A stretch of DNA of 64,000 nucleotides, taken from contig JAIEPU010000075.1 of the NCBI GenBank assembly GCA_019748235.1, positions 1 through 64,000 on the forward strand, given 5' to 3'. The stretch comes from a bacterium. GTDB taxonomy: Bacteria; Planctomycetota; Planctomycetia; Kolteriales; Kolteriaceae. This document shows positions 53,961 to 62,191 of this stretch, piece after piece (position 1 is the stretch's first letter; every line of letters starts with the position of its first letter). A program made the translations under genes and the position numbers. The notes below the pieces were generated by a model. It saw only the letters and a list, made by a program, of their open reading frames with translations. It did not search any database and had not been told where the DNA came from.

Positions 53961-54770
53961 ATGATGATTCGCGTGGGGTTTGAGGCGGCTTTTCGATTTG
54001 CTGAGCCGACCGCCGTTCTACTCGTCCCATACATTCATCCCTCTCGTTCGTACTCCCTTCGAACGCCCGAACAATTCTTGATAAGCCCGACGGTTGTCGT
54101 TTCCGAATACTATGACACCTATGGCAATCGCTGCGGAAGAACGGTTGTTCCAGCAGGGCCCGTTACCTTCAGGAGTAATGCCCTGGTTCAAGACAGCGGC
54201 CTTCCTGATCCTCAGTCGCCAAACGCGCTCCAGCATCAGATACAAGACTTGCCCAGCGATGTGTTGTTGTTTCTCCTAGCCAGTCGGTACTGCGAAGTCG
54301 ATGGTGAACTTCGGGATAAGGCATGGTCGATCTTCGGCCATCTTCCTGCCGGTTGGACCCTCGTGCAATCGGTGTGTGATTTTGTGAACAGCCACATTCG
54401 ATTCGACTACATGCAAGCGCGCGCAAATCGAACGGCACTCGAAGCGTTTCACGAACGAGTCGGCGTCTGCCGGGATTACATGCATCTAGCGATCACGTTC
54501 TGCCGATGTCTGAACATCCCTGCTCGATACTGCACAGGCTATTTGGGCGATATCGGCGTCCCACCTGCTGCCTCTCCGATGGACTTCAGCGCCTGGTTCG
54601 AGGTTTTCCTGGGTGGGCAATGGCATACCTTCGACGCTCGAAATAATACCCCTCGGATTGGTCGCATTCTCATGGCTCGCGGGCGAGACGCCGCGGATGT
54701 CGCTCTCACCACCACCTTCGGCGTGAACAAACTTGAGTCGTTCAACGTCTGGACAGACGAAGTGGCATGA
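53961..54770 (+). CDS. Transglutaminase-like (COG1305-type) protein
   Basis: 269 residues with no signal peptide. N-terminal beta domain (FRFAEPTAVLLVPYIHPSRS), then the transglutaminase-like core: LVQSVCDFVNSHIRFDYMQARANRTALEAFHERVGVCRDYMHLAITFCRCLNIPARYCTGYLGDI. It holds the nucleophile Cys (GVCRDY) and the Asp in WHTFDARNNTPRIGR. At the expected catalytic His position the sequence reads MDFSAWFEVFL (Ser instead of His). This substitution appears in a related subgroup as far as I recall, so the enzyme may use another residue or have lost classic activity. A cytosolic protease or amide-processing role is possible. Confidence 0.8.
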   Translation: MMIRVGFEAAFRFAEPTAVLLVPYIHPSRSYSLRTPEQFLISPTVVVSEYYDTYGNRCGRTVVPAGPVTFRSNALVQDSGLPDPQSPNALQHQIQDLPSDVLLFLLASRYCEVDGELRDKAWSIFGHLPAGWTLVQSVCDFVNSHIRFDYMQARANRTALEAFHERVGVCRDYMHLAITFCRCLNIPARYCTGYLGDIGVPPAASPMDFSAWFEVFLGGQWHTFDARNNTPRIGRILMARGRDAADVALTTTFGVNKLESFNVWTDEVA

Positions 54771-54896
54771 ACGGTCGTGGATAAAAGCAACCGGTTGCAT
54801 TTCATTGGCTGACGCCTTCATATCTCACGATACAACGGAACTATTGTTATCTCCAAAACGTACTAAGTCTGGTATTGCGTCCAACAGGATACGCTT

Positions 54897-55586
54897 ATGT
54901 CCATCTCCACTAAAACAATCGTTCGCGTCGCTCATGCCGATGTCGAAATGGATACGGGATTTTGGCGATCCATCAGACATTGGCATCGCGAGGACGAAAA
55001 GGACGTTTCATGGAAAACGTTCGACGGTGACTGTGGTGCACTCTTGATTGGCAAGGACGATTCTGTCATCATTGAGGGGAACTGTTCCAACGGAGTATCC
55101 GCCCCTGATGGTGGGGTAATCCATATCCACGGGAATCTAACGTCGAAAATCGAAGTCGGTGGTCACAACGAAATCATCATTACGGGCGATGTGGATCGCG
55201 ATGCAGTCATCGAAGCTTCTAAATTCTGTGATGTGTTCGTTGGTGGTCGATTCTGCGGCGAGCTTCGTTCGACAGGGTCTACAAAAGTATGGGTGGAATC
55301 GGATTTCACCGGCATAATTCGAACCGGCCATCCCTCCACCAAAGTGCATATTGGCGGTGATTATTCCGGGGACATCACACCCCTGAGCGAGGCATCTCTT
55401 CTTTACGTAACAGTTGCGGGATTCGCTCCTCACGCATCGCTGACAAGAATCGCCGATTGTAACTACACCGAATTCAAAGGCTCAATCAGTCGGAGTGATG
55501 TGGCTCCTGGACTCTATCCGACGAAAGAATCTCGAAAGGCAAAAAGCTTAGATCGATGGTGCGTTGAGAACGACGGCCGAACCTAA
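54897..55586 (+). CDS. Unknown protein with beta-repeat core
   Basis: 229 residues, not recognised. There is no signal peptide or membrane helix. Residues about 45-180 show a regular short-strand repeat with Gly turns and alternating hydrophobics (GALLIGKDDSVIIEGNCSNG, GGVIHIHGNLTSKIEVGG, NEIIITGDVDRDAVIEAS, TKVHIGGDYSGDITPLSE), as expected for a bactofilin-like or other beta-helix stack. The N-terminal HADVEMDTGFWRSIRHWHRED and the C-terminal Arg/Lys-rich part flank it. The reading frame, codon use and ATG spacing look real, but no ribosome site is strong. A scaffold or polymer-forming role is a guess from the repeat geometry only. Confidence 0.55.
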   Translation: MSISTKTIVRVAHADVEMDTGFWRSIRHWHREDEKDVSWKTFDGDCGALLIGKDDSVIIEGNCSNGVSAPDGGVIHIHGNLTSKIEVGGHNEIIITGDVDRDAVIEASKFCDVFVGGRFCGELRSTGSTKVWVESDFTGIIRTGHPSTKVHIGGDYSGDITPLSEASLLYVTVAGFAPHASLTRIADCNYTEFKGSISRSDVAPGLYPTKESRKAKSLDRWCVENDGRT

Positions 55587-55732
55587 TCCTGCCATAAAAC
55601 TCGTGGACTCCCCGAAACTGTTGTACGAATGAAATCCGGTGGATACGATCAGTCCCTTCCTGACTCAACGCAAGCAAGAAACATTGATCGTCCTGACGTT
55701 GAGCAGTTCGCAAGCTCTTCTCTGAGGAAAAC

Positions 55733-56617
55733 ATGACTTTTCAACTGCTTCTGCACCTCGCCCTCGCGTTGATCACGGCTGATCCGTCCATTCCGGATGT
55801 GGGGCCGGCGGGCGAAATCAAAGAGGCGGCGACGGGCTTTCTTTTCACGGAAGGGCCGGTGGCGGGGCCGGAGGGATCCCTTTACTTCTCTGACCTCTAT
55901 CGCCAGCGGATCTATCAACTGAACGCGGACGGGTCGAATCGAGTCATCTTGGAGAAGTCGAAGATTTGTAACGGCCTGGCAGTCGATCGCGAGGGAAAGC
56001 TCATCGCGTGCCAAGGGGGCGCGGGGATGATCATCTCCGTCGATCCGAAGTCGGGGGCCGTCACGCCCATCGCCACGGGATATGAGGGAGTGCGATTCAA
56101 TCAGCCGAATGATCTGGTGCTCGATGCCACCGGCGGATTCTATTTCACCGACCCGGTGTACGGCGTCCCCTCCAAGCCGCAAAAAACGATGGGACTTTAT
56201 TACGTCTCCACGGACAGGAAGGTGACTCGGCTCGCGGAGGAACTCGATCTGCCGAACGGGATCGGCCTCTCTCCTGATGGCAAGACTCTCTATGTCGTCC
56301 TCATGGGAGCGAAGAAGGTGCTGCAATTCCCTGTCGATGGACCCGGAAAGCTCGGCACCCCAACCGACTTCTGCACGCTCGAAGCGGGGGGCGACGGCAT
56401 GACGGTCGATGGCAAAGGGAATGTCTACGTCACCCAGCCTGAGTTTTCCGCGATCGACGTCTTTAATCCTGCCGGGAAGAAACTCGGCCGACTCACCTTC
56501 CCAGCCGGTCCCGCCAACTGCGCCTTTGGTGGCAAAGACGGCAAGACTCTCTACGTCACCGCACGGAAAACGATCTATGCCGTGCCGATGCTGGTGAGTG
56601 GGATCGGTCAGAAGTAG
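55733..56617 (+). CDS. Secreted SMP-30/gluconolactonase-family protein
   Basis: 294 residues from ATG behind GAGGAAAAC, with signal peptide MTFQLLLHLALALITADP. The six-bladed propeller is shown by TGFLFTEGPVAGPEGSLYFSDLYRQRIYQL, CNGLAVDREGKLIACQGG, RFNQPNDLVLDATGGFYFTDPVYG (metal-binding Asn/Asp), DLPNGIGLSPDGKTLYVV and GDGMTVDGKGNVYVTQPE. The family hydrolyses sugar lactones in a calcium- or zinc-dependent way. The end NCAFGGKDGKTLYVTARKTIYAVPM is duplicated, in degraded form, at 57558-57650. Confidence 0.88.
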   Translation: MTFQLLLHLALALITADPSIPDVGPAGEIKEAATGFLFTEGPVAGPEGSLYFSDLYRQRIYQLNADGSNRVILEKSKICNGLAVDREGKLIACQGGAGMIISVDPKSGAVTPIATGYEGVRFNQPNDLVLDATGGFYFTDPVYGVPSKPQKTMGLYYVSTDRKVTRLAEELDLPNGIGLSPDGKTLYVVLMGAKKVLQFPVDGPGKLGTPTDFCTLEAGGDGMTVDGKGNVYVTQPEFSAIDVFNPAGKKLGRLTFPAGPANCAFGGKDGKTLYVTARKTIYAVPMLVSGIGQK

Positions 56618-56648
56618 CCGACGAATGAACTCATGCGCATGGCCCGCT

Positions 56649-57395
56649 TCAAGATTGTGGAGTGTAGGGCTGATGCAATTTCACGGGTTCGGCTTTCGTC
56701 TTTCGAAGGCGGAAGTTCAATATCTCGACGAAAACAGAGAACGCCATGGCGAAGTAGATGTAACCTTTCGAAATATGCTGATGGAAACCTTCCGCAACCA
56801 GAGTCGCCCCGATCAAGAGCAGGAAGCTTAGAGCCAGCATTTTCACGGTCGGGTGACGCTCGACAAACCGGCTAATCTTGCCGGCGAAGATCATCATGAA
56901 TGCCACAGCGATCATCACCGCGGCAATCATGACACCAATCTGTTCGACCATGCCAATGGCAGTGATGATCGAGTCGAGCGAGAAAACAATGTCGAGGAGT
57001 AGAATCTGCACGATGACGCTTCCAAAACTCGCGTGAACTCGAGCAGACGCGAGGCCGACATCTCCTTCAAGCTTCTGGTGGATTTCGTGGGTACTCTTTG
57101 CCAGTAGGAAGAGCCCTCCTCCAATCAGGATCAAGTCGCGTCCGGAGAATTCATGTCCCCAAACGCCAAAAAGGGGAGTCGAGAATCGAATGACCCAGGA
57201 GAGGGATAAGAGTAGAGCGATCCGTATCAGCATCGCAAGCGTCAGGCCGACCTGCCTGGCTTTCTTTTGTTGATCAACCGGAAGCTTTGCTGCGAGGATG
57301 GCCAGAAAAACGACGTTGTCGATACCCAGAACGATTTCCAGCACCGTCAATGTCGCAAGGCCGATCCAAGTTTGGGGATCTGTGATCCAATCCAT
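56649..57395 (-). CDS. TerC-family integral membrane protein
   Basis: 248 residues with about seven membrane helices. TerC signatures: LTVLEIVLGIDNVVFLAILAAKLP and LLDIVFSLDSIITAIGMVEQIGVMI, each with the conserved Asp-Asn/Asp-Ser metal-site residues in the membrane, and LALSFLLLIGATLVAEGFHQHISKGYIYFAMAFSVFVE. TerC proteins are linked to metal-ion (manganese) efflux and tellurite resistance. Length is usual for short TerC/YgdQ members. Starts at ATG and ends 31 bp after the convergent SMP-30 gene. Confidence 0.92.
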   Translation of the reverse strand: MDWITDPQTWIGLATLTVLEIVLGIDNVVFLAILAAKLPVDQQKKARQVGLTLAMLIRIALLLSLSWVIRFSTPLFGVWGHEFSGRDLILIGGGLFLLAKSTHEIHQKLEGDVGLASARVHASFGSVIVQILLLDIVFSLDSIITAIGMVEQIGVMIAAVMIAVAFMMIFAGKISRFVERHPTVKMLALSFLLLIGATLVAEGFHQHISKGYIYFAMAFSVFVEILNFRLRKTKAEPVKLHQPYTPQS

Positions 57396-57557
57396 GACGT
57401 TACAATCCCTTGCATGAACGATTGACGGTGGCGGATGTTCCTACACCGAGTCGCTTGCCCATCTAGACTTCGGTGAGGACGGTCTACGAAACTCGATTGC
57501 AGACGGCCTAACACCTGGCCGAGATGAGTCAGTGTACGTCAGGGACATTCCCGCGAG

Positions 57558-57650
57558 GGGAAGAAGCTCATCCGACTCGCGCTTCCTGCCATCCCCGCGA
57601 ATTGTACCTTCGGAGGCAAGGATGGTAAAACGCTCTACGTCACCGCACGA
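57558..57650 (+). pseudogene. Remnant of an SMP-30/gluconolactonase gene 3' end
   Basis: In the frame starting at 57558 the DNA reads GKKLIRLALPAIPANCTFGG then KDGKTLYVTAR. It matches the end of the intact lactonase about 1 kb upstream, GKKLGRLTFPAGPANCAFGG then KDGKTLYVTAR. No start, no upstream blades and no stop context remain. A longer open frame (57532-58233) runs through it in another frame and is not homologous there. Confidence 0.72.
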
Positions 57651-57720
57651 GGCAGACTCGGGTGATTTAAGGTTGACGAAAAGCAGCTTCTCTAAAAGAC
57701 TCGATTGGGCGAGGAAATAT

Positions 57721-58233
57721 ATGAGTCGCTTAGAGCTCGATGACCCACGTTGGTCAGAGTTCAGTTATCGACGGGGATCAGGAACTCATGTTCCTGACAA
57801 AATCCGCTATCTCTTAGCAAATCCCACGGACGTCGAGTTCTTCTCTGAATTAGATTGTGAACTCTGTTCCGAAGGAACTACCTGGCCAGCGGCATATGCT
57901 GTAGCCCCGTATGCCATTGAAATTGCAAAGTTACTTCCACCGAAAGATCGTCTCTATCACATACTTTTTATTGGCTATTGCGAAGTATATCGAAGTGAAT
58001 GCCCGCCAATTCTATTGGACGCTTATGAAACGGCCGTTGTGAACGCGCTCCCTCTTGCGACCGAAACATTACAGTGCAAACACAACTGTTGGGAGACATT
58101 GCATTTATTGGCAATAGTGGCAGCGCTCAAAGGCTTTCCCGGATTCGCTGACCTGATTGATCACCTCGATTGTGGTTGCCCCCAATGCTCCGTCGATTTA
58201 CTGCCTTATGACGAGTTTCCCTCGCCAACTTAA
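57721..58233 (+). CDS. Unknown Cys-containing helical protein
   Basis: 170 residues from ATG 57721 behind GAGGAAATAT. The frame is open back to 57532, but the upstream part covers the SMP-30 remnant and is not counted. The protein is alpha-helical with Cys-rich segments (SELDCELCSEGTTWPAAYAV, ETLQCKHNCWETLHLLAIVAAL, DHLDCGCPQCSVDLLPYDEF). CGCPQC could bind a metal, and the layout resembles helical-repeat proteins seen beside immunity or scaffold genes. No family is recognised. It sits next to a gene scar, so recent insertion or rearrangement is plausible. Confidence 0.55.
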   Translation: MSRLELDDPRWSEFSYRRGSGTHVPDKIRYLLANPTDVEFFSELDCELCSEGTTWPAAYAVAPYAIEIAKLLPPKDRLYHILFIGYCEVYRSECPPILLDAYETAVVNALPLATETLQCKHNCWETLHLLAIVAALKGFPGFADLIDHLDCGCPQCSVDLLPYDEFPSPT

Positions 58234-58254
58234 CCTTACAAGAAACTCGCTCCC

Positions 58255-58929
58255 CTACTCCGCTTCCGTCTTGCCGATGAAGACGAAGGCGATAGGGAGA
58301 TCGACTGATTCGGTCGCGAGCTTGGCTTTGGTCATGACGTCGAGAACGATGTGCTTAAGGTCGTTTTCGCGAATGGCGGGGAGAGTGCCGGCTGGCTTTT
58401 CGAAGAAGGGTTCGAGATAGATCGCGCCGGGGTGTCCGGTGTTGACGGACTTCTTACTCTCTTCGAGCATCTTTTCCCGTTCCATCGGCTCGGGTGATTT
58501 ATCTTCGGCGACGGGGATTAAAACACCAAAGGTCGGCGTCGGTGCAATCCCCATGTGATTGCCGTCTTGCGGATGGGGTGCGGTGCGGATGGTGTAAGTG
58601 CCGACAGGAAGCTTCTGATTTCTGAAGTCGGTGAATCCTTCCTTCTTCACTTCATAAACGGCGATGAGCCCCCCCTCTTCGAGCGAATCATACTCGATCA
58701 GCCCGCCTGGACTGGCGGTGCTAGGAACCTCCGCCCGGACCCAGAAGTGAAGGACTTCCTTTCCTCCCTCCTCAATCGCGAAGCTCTTCGGAGCAAGGAT
58801 CTTCATAACCTCTTCCGATGCGCCACTCGGCTTGACGTTTTCGACAGTCTTCACCTTGGGCAGATCCGCCGCATCGACGATCCCAACGATGGAGCACATC
58901 AACAAAAGAGTTGCTATCAGAAGTCGCAT
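58255..58929 (-). CDS. Secreted protein of unknown function
   Basis: 224 residues from ATG 58929 (GGGAGCG upstream, signal peptide MRLLIATLLLMCSIVGIVDA). The open frame extends to 58965 without support. Beta-rich, with LHFWVRAEVPSTASPGGLIEYDSLEEGGLIAVYEV and KLPVGTYTIRTAPHPQDGNHMGI, then an acidic Met/Glu-rich loop and a tail IVLDVMTKAKLATESVDLPIAFVFIGK. This resembles small planctomycete exported proteins of unknown role. A GCTGGGTCTTAAGACCCAGC palindrome lies just upstream. Confidence 0.65.
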   Translation of the reverse strand: MRLLIATLLLMCSIVGIVDAADLPKVKTVENVKPSGASEEVMKILAPKSFAIEEGGKEVLHFWVRAEVPSTASPGGLIEYDSLEEGGLIAVYEVKKEGFTDFRNQKLPVGTYTIRTAPHPQDGNHMGIAPTPTFGVLIPVAEDKSPEPMEREKMLEESKKSVNTGHPGAIYLEPFFEKPAGTLPAIRENDLKHIVLDVMTKAKLATESVDLPIAFVFIGKTEAE

Positions 58930-58989
58930 TGCACTCGCTCCCGCAGTCTGTGAGCGAAGGCTCACATGTTGAATGATCGCAGGGAAAAT

Positions 58990-59009
58990 GCTGGGTCTTA
59001 AGACCCAGC
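58990..59009. repeat. 20-bp perfect palindrome between genes
   Basis: GCTGGGTCTTAAGACCCAGC is a perfect inverted repeat followed by CTACA. It lies between a minus-strand secreted protein start and the end of the PfkB kinase gene, in an intergenic stretch of about 119 bp. It may be a dispersed repeat or a terminator hairpin (8-bp stem, TTAA loop) for the PfkB gene. Confidence 0.45.
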
Positions 59010-59048
59010 CTACAATTGGCTCCCGCGTTCAACGATTCTAGAGTCTCG

Positions 59049-59954
59049 CTATCCCAAGCGAAGCATGTCGCGATAGAGGGCGAATCGCTGCTCGATGTCT
59101 TGCCGGGTCGTTTCACGAAAACGGCCTAGGCTGAAGCCTTCGACATTGATGCTCGCGATCACTGATCCATACGCCATCGCCCGCTTGATGGTTTCACTAT
59201 CGATCGTATTCGCGTGCGTCAGGTATCCCATCACGCCGCCGGCGAAGCTGTCACCCGCGCCGGTCGGGTCGACGAGATGAGCGGTCGGGAATGCGGGAAG
59301 CGCGTAGATTCCTTCATTGCTGAAGAACATCGCACCATGTTCCCCCTTCTTGACGACGACATACTTGGGACCGAGCCCCAGGATAGCGCGTCCCGCCTTC
59401 ACGAGGGTATCCGCCTCGGTCAGCATGAGGGCCTCTTGATCGTTGAGGATCAGACCGTCGACCTGCTTGAGCAGTTCCAGCAACTCGGGACGCTTGATCT
59501 CGATCCAGAGATTCATCGTGTCGGCGAAGACGAGCTTCGGCTTGCGGACCTGATGCAGCACCTTTCGCTGTACTTCGGGGCTGCCGTTCGCGAGGAAGAC
59601 ATACGGCGAATCGCGGAAGGTTTCGGGAATGTCGGGATCGAAGCTTCCGAACACATTGAGCTGTACTTCCAGCGTCTCGGCGACGTTCATGTCCCCTTCA
59701 TACTTGCCGCGCCAGCGAAACGTTTTGCCGGGTTGCACCTGCACACCGCTGACGTCGATGTTCTCGCGATTCTTCAAAACGCTGAGATAGTCGTCCGGAA
59801 AATCCTCTCCGATGACTCCGACCAGGCGGACCGGGCAGAAGTAACTAGCGGCATACGAGAAGTAAGCGGCCGATCCGCCGAGCGCCTCATCTGCTTTGCC
59901 GGAAGGCGTTTCCACGCTATCGATCGCGATCGAACCTACGACGAGTAACGACAT
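59049..59954 (-). CDS. PfkB-family carbohydrate kinase
   Basis: 301 residues. Ribokinase-fold motifs: GGSAAYFSYAASYF (substrate lid/N-terminal Gly-Gly), TMNLWIEIK, ILNDQEALMLTEADTLVKAGRAI, and the ATP/anion-hole motif DPTGAGDSFAGGVMGYL with the catalytic Asp. The family phosphorylates sugars or nucleosides such as ribose, fructose or adenosine. A sequence like this (VVGSIAIDSVETPSGKADEALGGSAAYFS) is close to planctomycete PfkB members of unproven substrate. Intracellular, monocistronic here. Confidence 0.88.
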   Translation of the reverse strand: MSLLVVGSIAIDSVETPSGKADEALGGSAAYFSYAASYFCPVRLVGVIGEDFPDDYLSVLKNRENIDVSGVQVQPGKTFRWRGKYEGDMNVAETLEVQLNVFGSFDPDIPETFRDSPYVFLANGSPEVQRKVLHQVRKPKLVFADTMNLWIEIKRPELLELLKQVDGLILNDQEALMLTEADTLVKAGRAILGLGPKYVVVKKGEHGAMFFSNEGIYALPAFPTAHLVDPTGAGDSFAGGVMGYLTHANTIDSETIKRAMAYGSVIASINVEGFSLGRFRETTRQDIEQRFALYRDMLRLG

Positions 59955-60175
59955 GTTGTTCCCAATTCCGAACCAAATTCGACTTTGAAGAGGCGGGCAA
60001 ACCCTGCATTCCGCCGGTGGCTAGCTTATGGGGGCGAGGGGGTTAAGGCGAATGACCACCTCTATGCCGTGGGTTCGATTGACCGAAATTGCAGGTCCGG
60101 TACGCTACGCGGCGGAAGAAAACGGCGGGAAAGGCTGCGCTCGCTCGTCTGCTCCGACAGGTGAATGGATTCAAC

Positions 60176-62134
60176 ATGGCCCCTCTATGGGAAATGGATC
60201 ACGAACCCGGCTCGCCGCTCGTCGAGCGGACCGAATCGATTCCCTCTGTCGCAGTCAGTCGGCGACTTATCACCCTTACCATTGCCGGCATCATTCTCGG
60301 AGGCTGGTTTCTCTACGGTTGGCAAATCGCCCAGCGCGGGCTCTGGAGTTCACACGAAGGAAGGGCCGCACAGAACGCGCAGGCGATTCTGGATGATGGT
60401 GATTGGCTGGTGCCGCATCTCTATACGGGTGAACCCGAGATGCAAAAGCCCCCCCTCTACTACTGGATGGTCGCGGTATTCGGCTGGTTGAATCATGGCC
60501 ATGTCGATGCGACTGCGGTGCGCATGCCGGCACTCATAACTGGGATACTCGGGCTCATTGTCGTCTTTCAACTCGGCCGGCGCATGTGGGATTGGGAGAC
60601 CGGTCTTTGGGCCACCGGCATTCTCGCGCTGACGACTCGCTACGCTTGGCTGGCGCGCGTGGGTCGCATTGACATGCCCCTCTGCCTGATCGTGACCGCG
60701 TCCCTTGCGCTCTTTTGGCAAACCGCCTCGCCTCGCGATCCTCTAGACCGTTCCGCCGACAGACGTCGACTTTCCCTTTTCGTGTACCTTCTTCTTGGAC
60801 TGGGCGTTCTTCTAAAAGGTCCGGTGGCGATCATCTTCTACGGACTGCCGAGCGTCACCTATTTGTTTGTGACACGTGTTCCGATCATTCCCCACTTCCA
60901 GCGAGGCTGGTGGGAAACATGGAAGCGATATCGAGTAATGACCGGCATCGCGATTGTGCTGGCGATCACACTCCCTTGGTTCGTGTATGCATCAATCTCG
61001 ACGAATGGAGAGTTCTTCTGGAGCTTTTTCATCTATCACAACATCGAGCGTGCGGTCGGATCGAGCGAAGCGCTGAAGTCCGGTCCTGTCTGGTTCTACA
61101 TTCCACGCCTATTTGTCGATGCCTTCCCCTGGTCTCTTGTGTTGCCGGCTCTTTGGTACAGTCTGTGGCATCATCGTCGCAAATGGTGGCCTGGATATTC
61201 GTCACAATCTGGAGCCGAGCAGCGGACGCCGAAATACCTTTTCCTCATCTGCTGGTCGGTCAGTCTTTTCACCTTCCTTTCAATCGTCAGCTTCAAACGA
61301 GCGGACTATTTGCTTCCCGCGTTTCCACCGGTCGCTCTCTTACTGGCGGGATGGCTTCGGGACCGTGGATGGCGACGTCGCACCGATGAAGTGATCGCTC
61401 AGATGCGACATCCGCGCCGCCGGCGACGACTTGTACTCACCTCGGCGGCCGTGCTCGCGGTCGTCATGATTCCGCTTCTCTATTGGGGAGGAATTGAGTT
61501 CCACGAGAAAGGAATCGTGCACTCACTTTTGAAGATCGATTTGTTGCGGGATCATCTGAACGAGACCGACGTCTTTATGATGACGCATGTGGAGCAACTC
61601 ATGCGGCAGAACTGGCCGATTCTTGTGATCGGTGGGATCGTCGTCGTCGCGAGTGTTTGGCTTACGTATACCGGCTGGCATCAGAATCAGCAGCGGCGAG
61701 TTCTCGTCGGCTTGGCGGCTCCGTGGCTCGTCGGATTCTTATTTCAAATTCACATCCTTCTCCCGGCACTTGACCCACTGCGAGAGATGTCTCGATTTGC
61801 CCGCGCGATTCGAGCCGTCGCCGGTGAGAATTCGACCGTCTACTACTTCGGCAAATTCGACTCTGACCTCGCGTTCCACATTGGCAGGCCCGCACGTGCG
61901 ATCGATGACTGGGAGACTCTGGTCCAACTCACACAACAACCTACTCCCTGCTTCGTCGTGATGAAAGCAGATCAACTCGACTGGGTCCGTCGCGACCCGC
62001 GACTGGCGGGTTGGCAGCCCGTCGTTGATAACACCAAGCTCGCGTTTGGTGGTCATCGGGACCATCGCCTCTTGCTCGCCACCAAACTCGAAACGATTGC
62101 CGATCGTTTGGATAAATCTCAAATCCGCCGGTAA
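60176..62134 (+). CDS. Glycosyltransferase family 39-like (ArnT/PMT-type) membrane protein
   Basis: 652 residues from ATG 60176. A TTG-initiated longer frame at 60089 exists but is less convincing, and a third candidate is GTG 60161. About 12 membrane helices. First periplasmic loop: IAQRGLWSSHEGRAAQNAQAILDDGDWLVPHLYTGEPEMQKPPLYYWM, which matches the catalytic loop of PMT/ArnT transferases (acidic residue followed by GR, then KPPL). Later: ALTTRYAWLARVGRIDMPLCLIV, and FFIYHNIERAVGS. These enzymes move a sugar from a polyprenyl-phosphate donor onto lipid A, protein or polymer. The next gene (GT2-like) may build the donor. Confidence 0.85.
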   Translation: MAPLWEMDHEPGSPLVERTESIPSVAVSRRLITLTIAGIILGGWFLYGWQIAQRGLWSSHEGRAAQNAQAILDDGDWLVPHLYTGEPEMQKPPLYYWMVAVFGWLNHGHVDATAVRMPALITGILGLIVVFQLGRRMWDWETGLWATGILALTTRYAWLARVGRIDMPLCLIVTASLALFWQTASPRDPLDRSADRRRLSLFVYLLLGLGVLLKGPVAIIFYGLPSVTYLFVTRVPIIPHFQRGWWETWKRYRVMTGIAIVLAITLPWFVYASISTNGEFFWSFFIYHNIERAVGSSEALKSGPVWFYIPRLFVDAFPWSLVLPALWYSLWHHRRKWWPGYSSQSGAEQRTPKYLFLICWSVSLFTFLSIVSFKRADYLLPAFPPVALLLAGWLRDRGWRRRTDEVIAQMRHPRRRRRLVLTSAAVLAVVMIPLLYWGGIEFHEKGIVHSLLKIDLLRDHLNETDVFMMTHVEQLMRQNWPILVIGGIVVVASVWLTYTGWHQNQQRRVLVGLAAPWLVGFLFQIHILLPALDPLREMSRFARAIRAVAGENSTVYYFGKFDSDLAFHIGRPARAIDDWETLVQLTQQPTPCFVVMKADQLDWVRRDPRLAGWQPVVDNTKLAFGGHRDHRLLLATKLETIADRLDKSQIRR

Positions 62135-62191
62135 CGAATTCGCTATCCTTTGAAGAAGCACACAAAGTCTTCAGCGGTGGAAAGCGAACGC

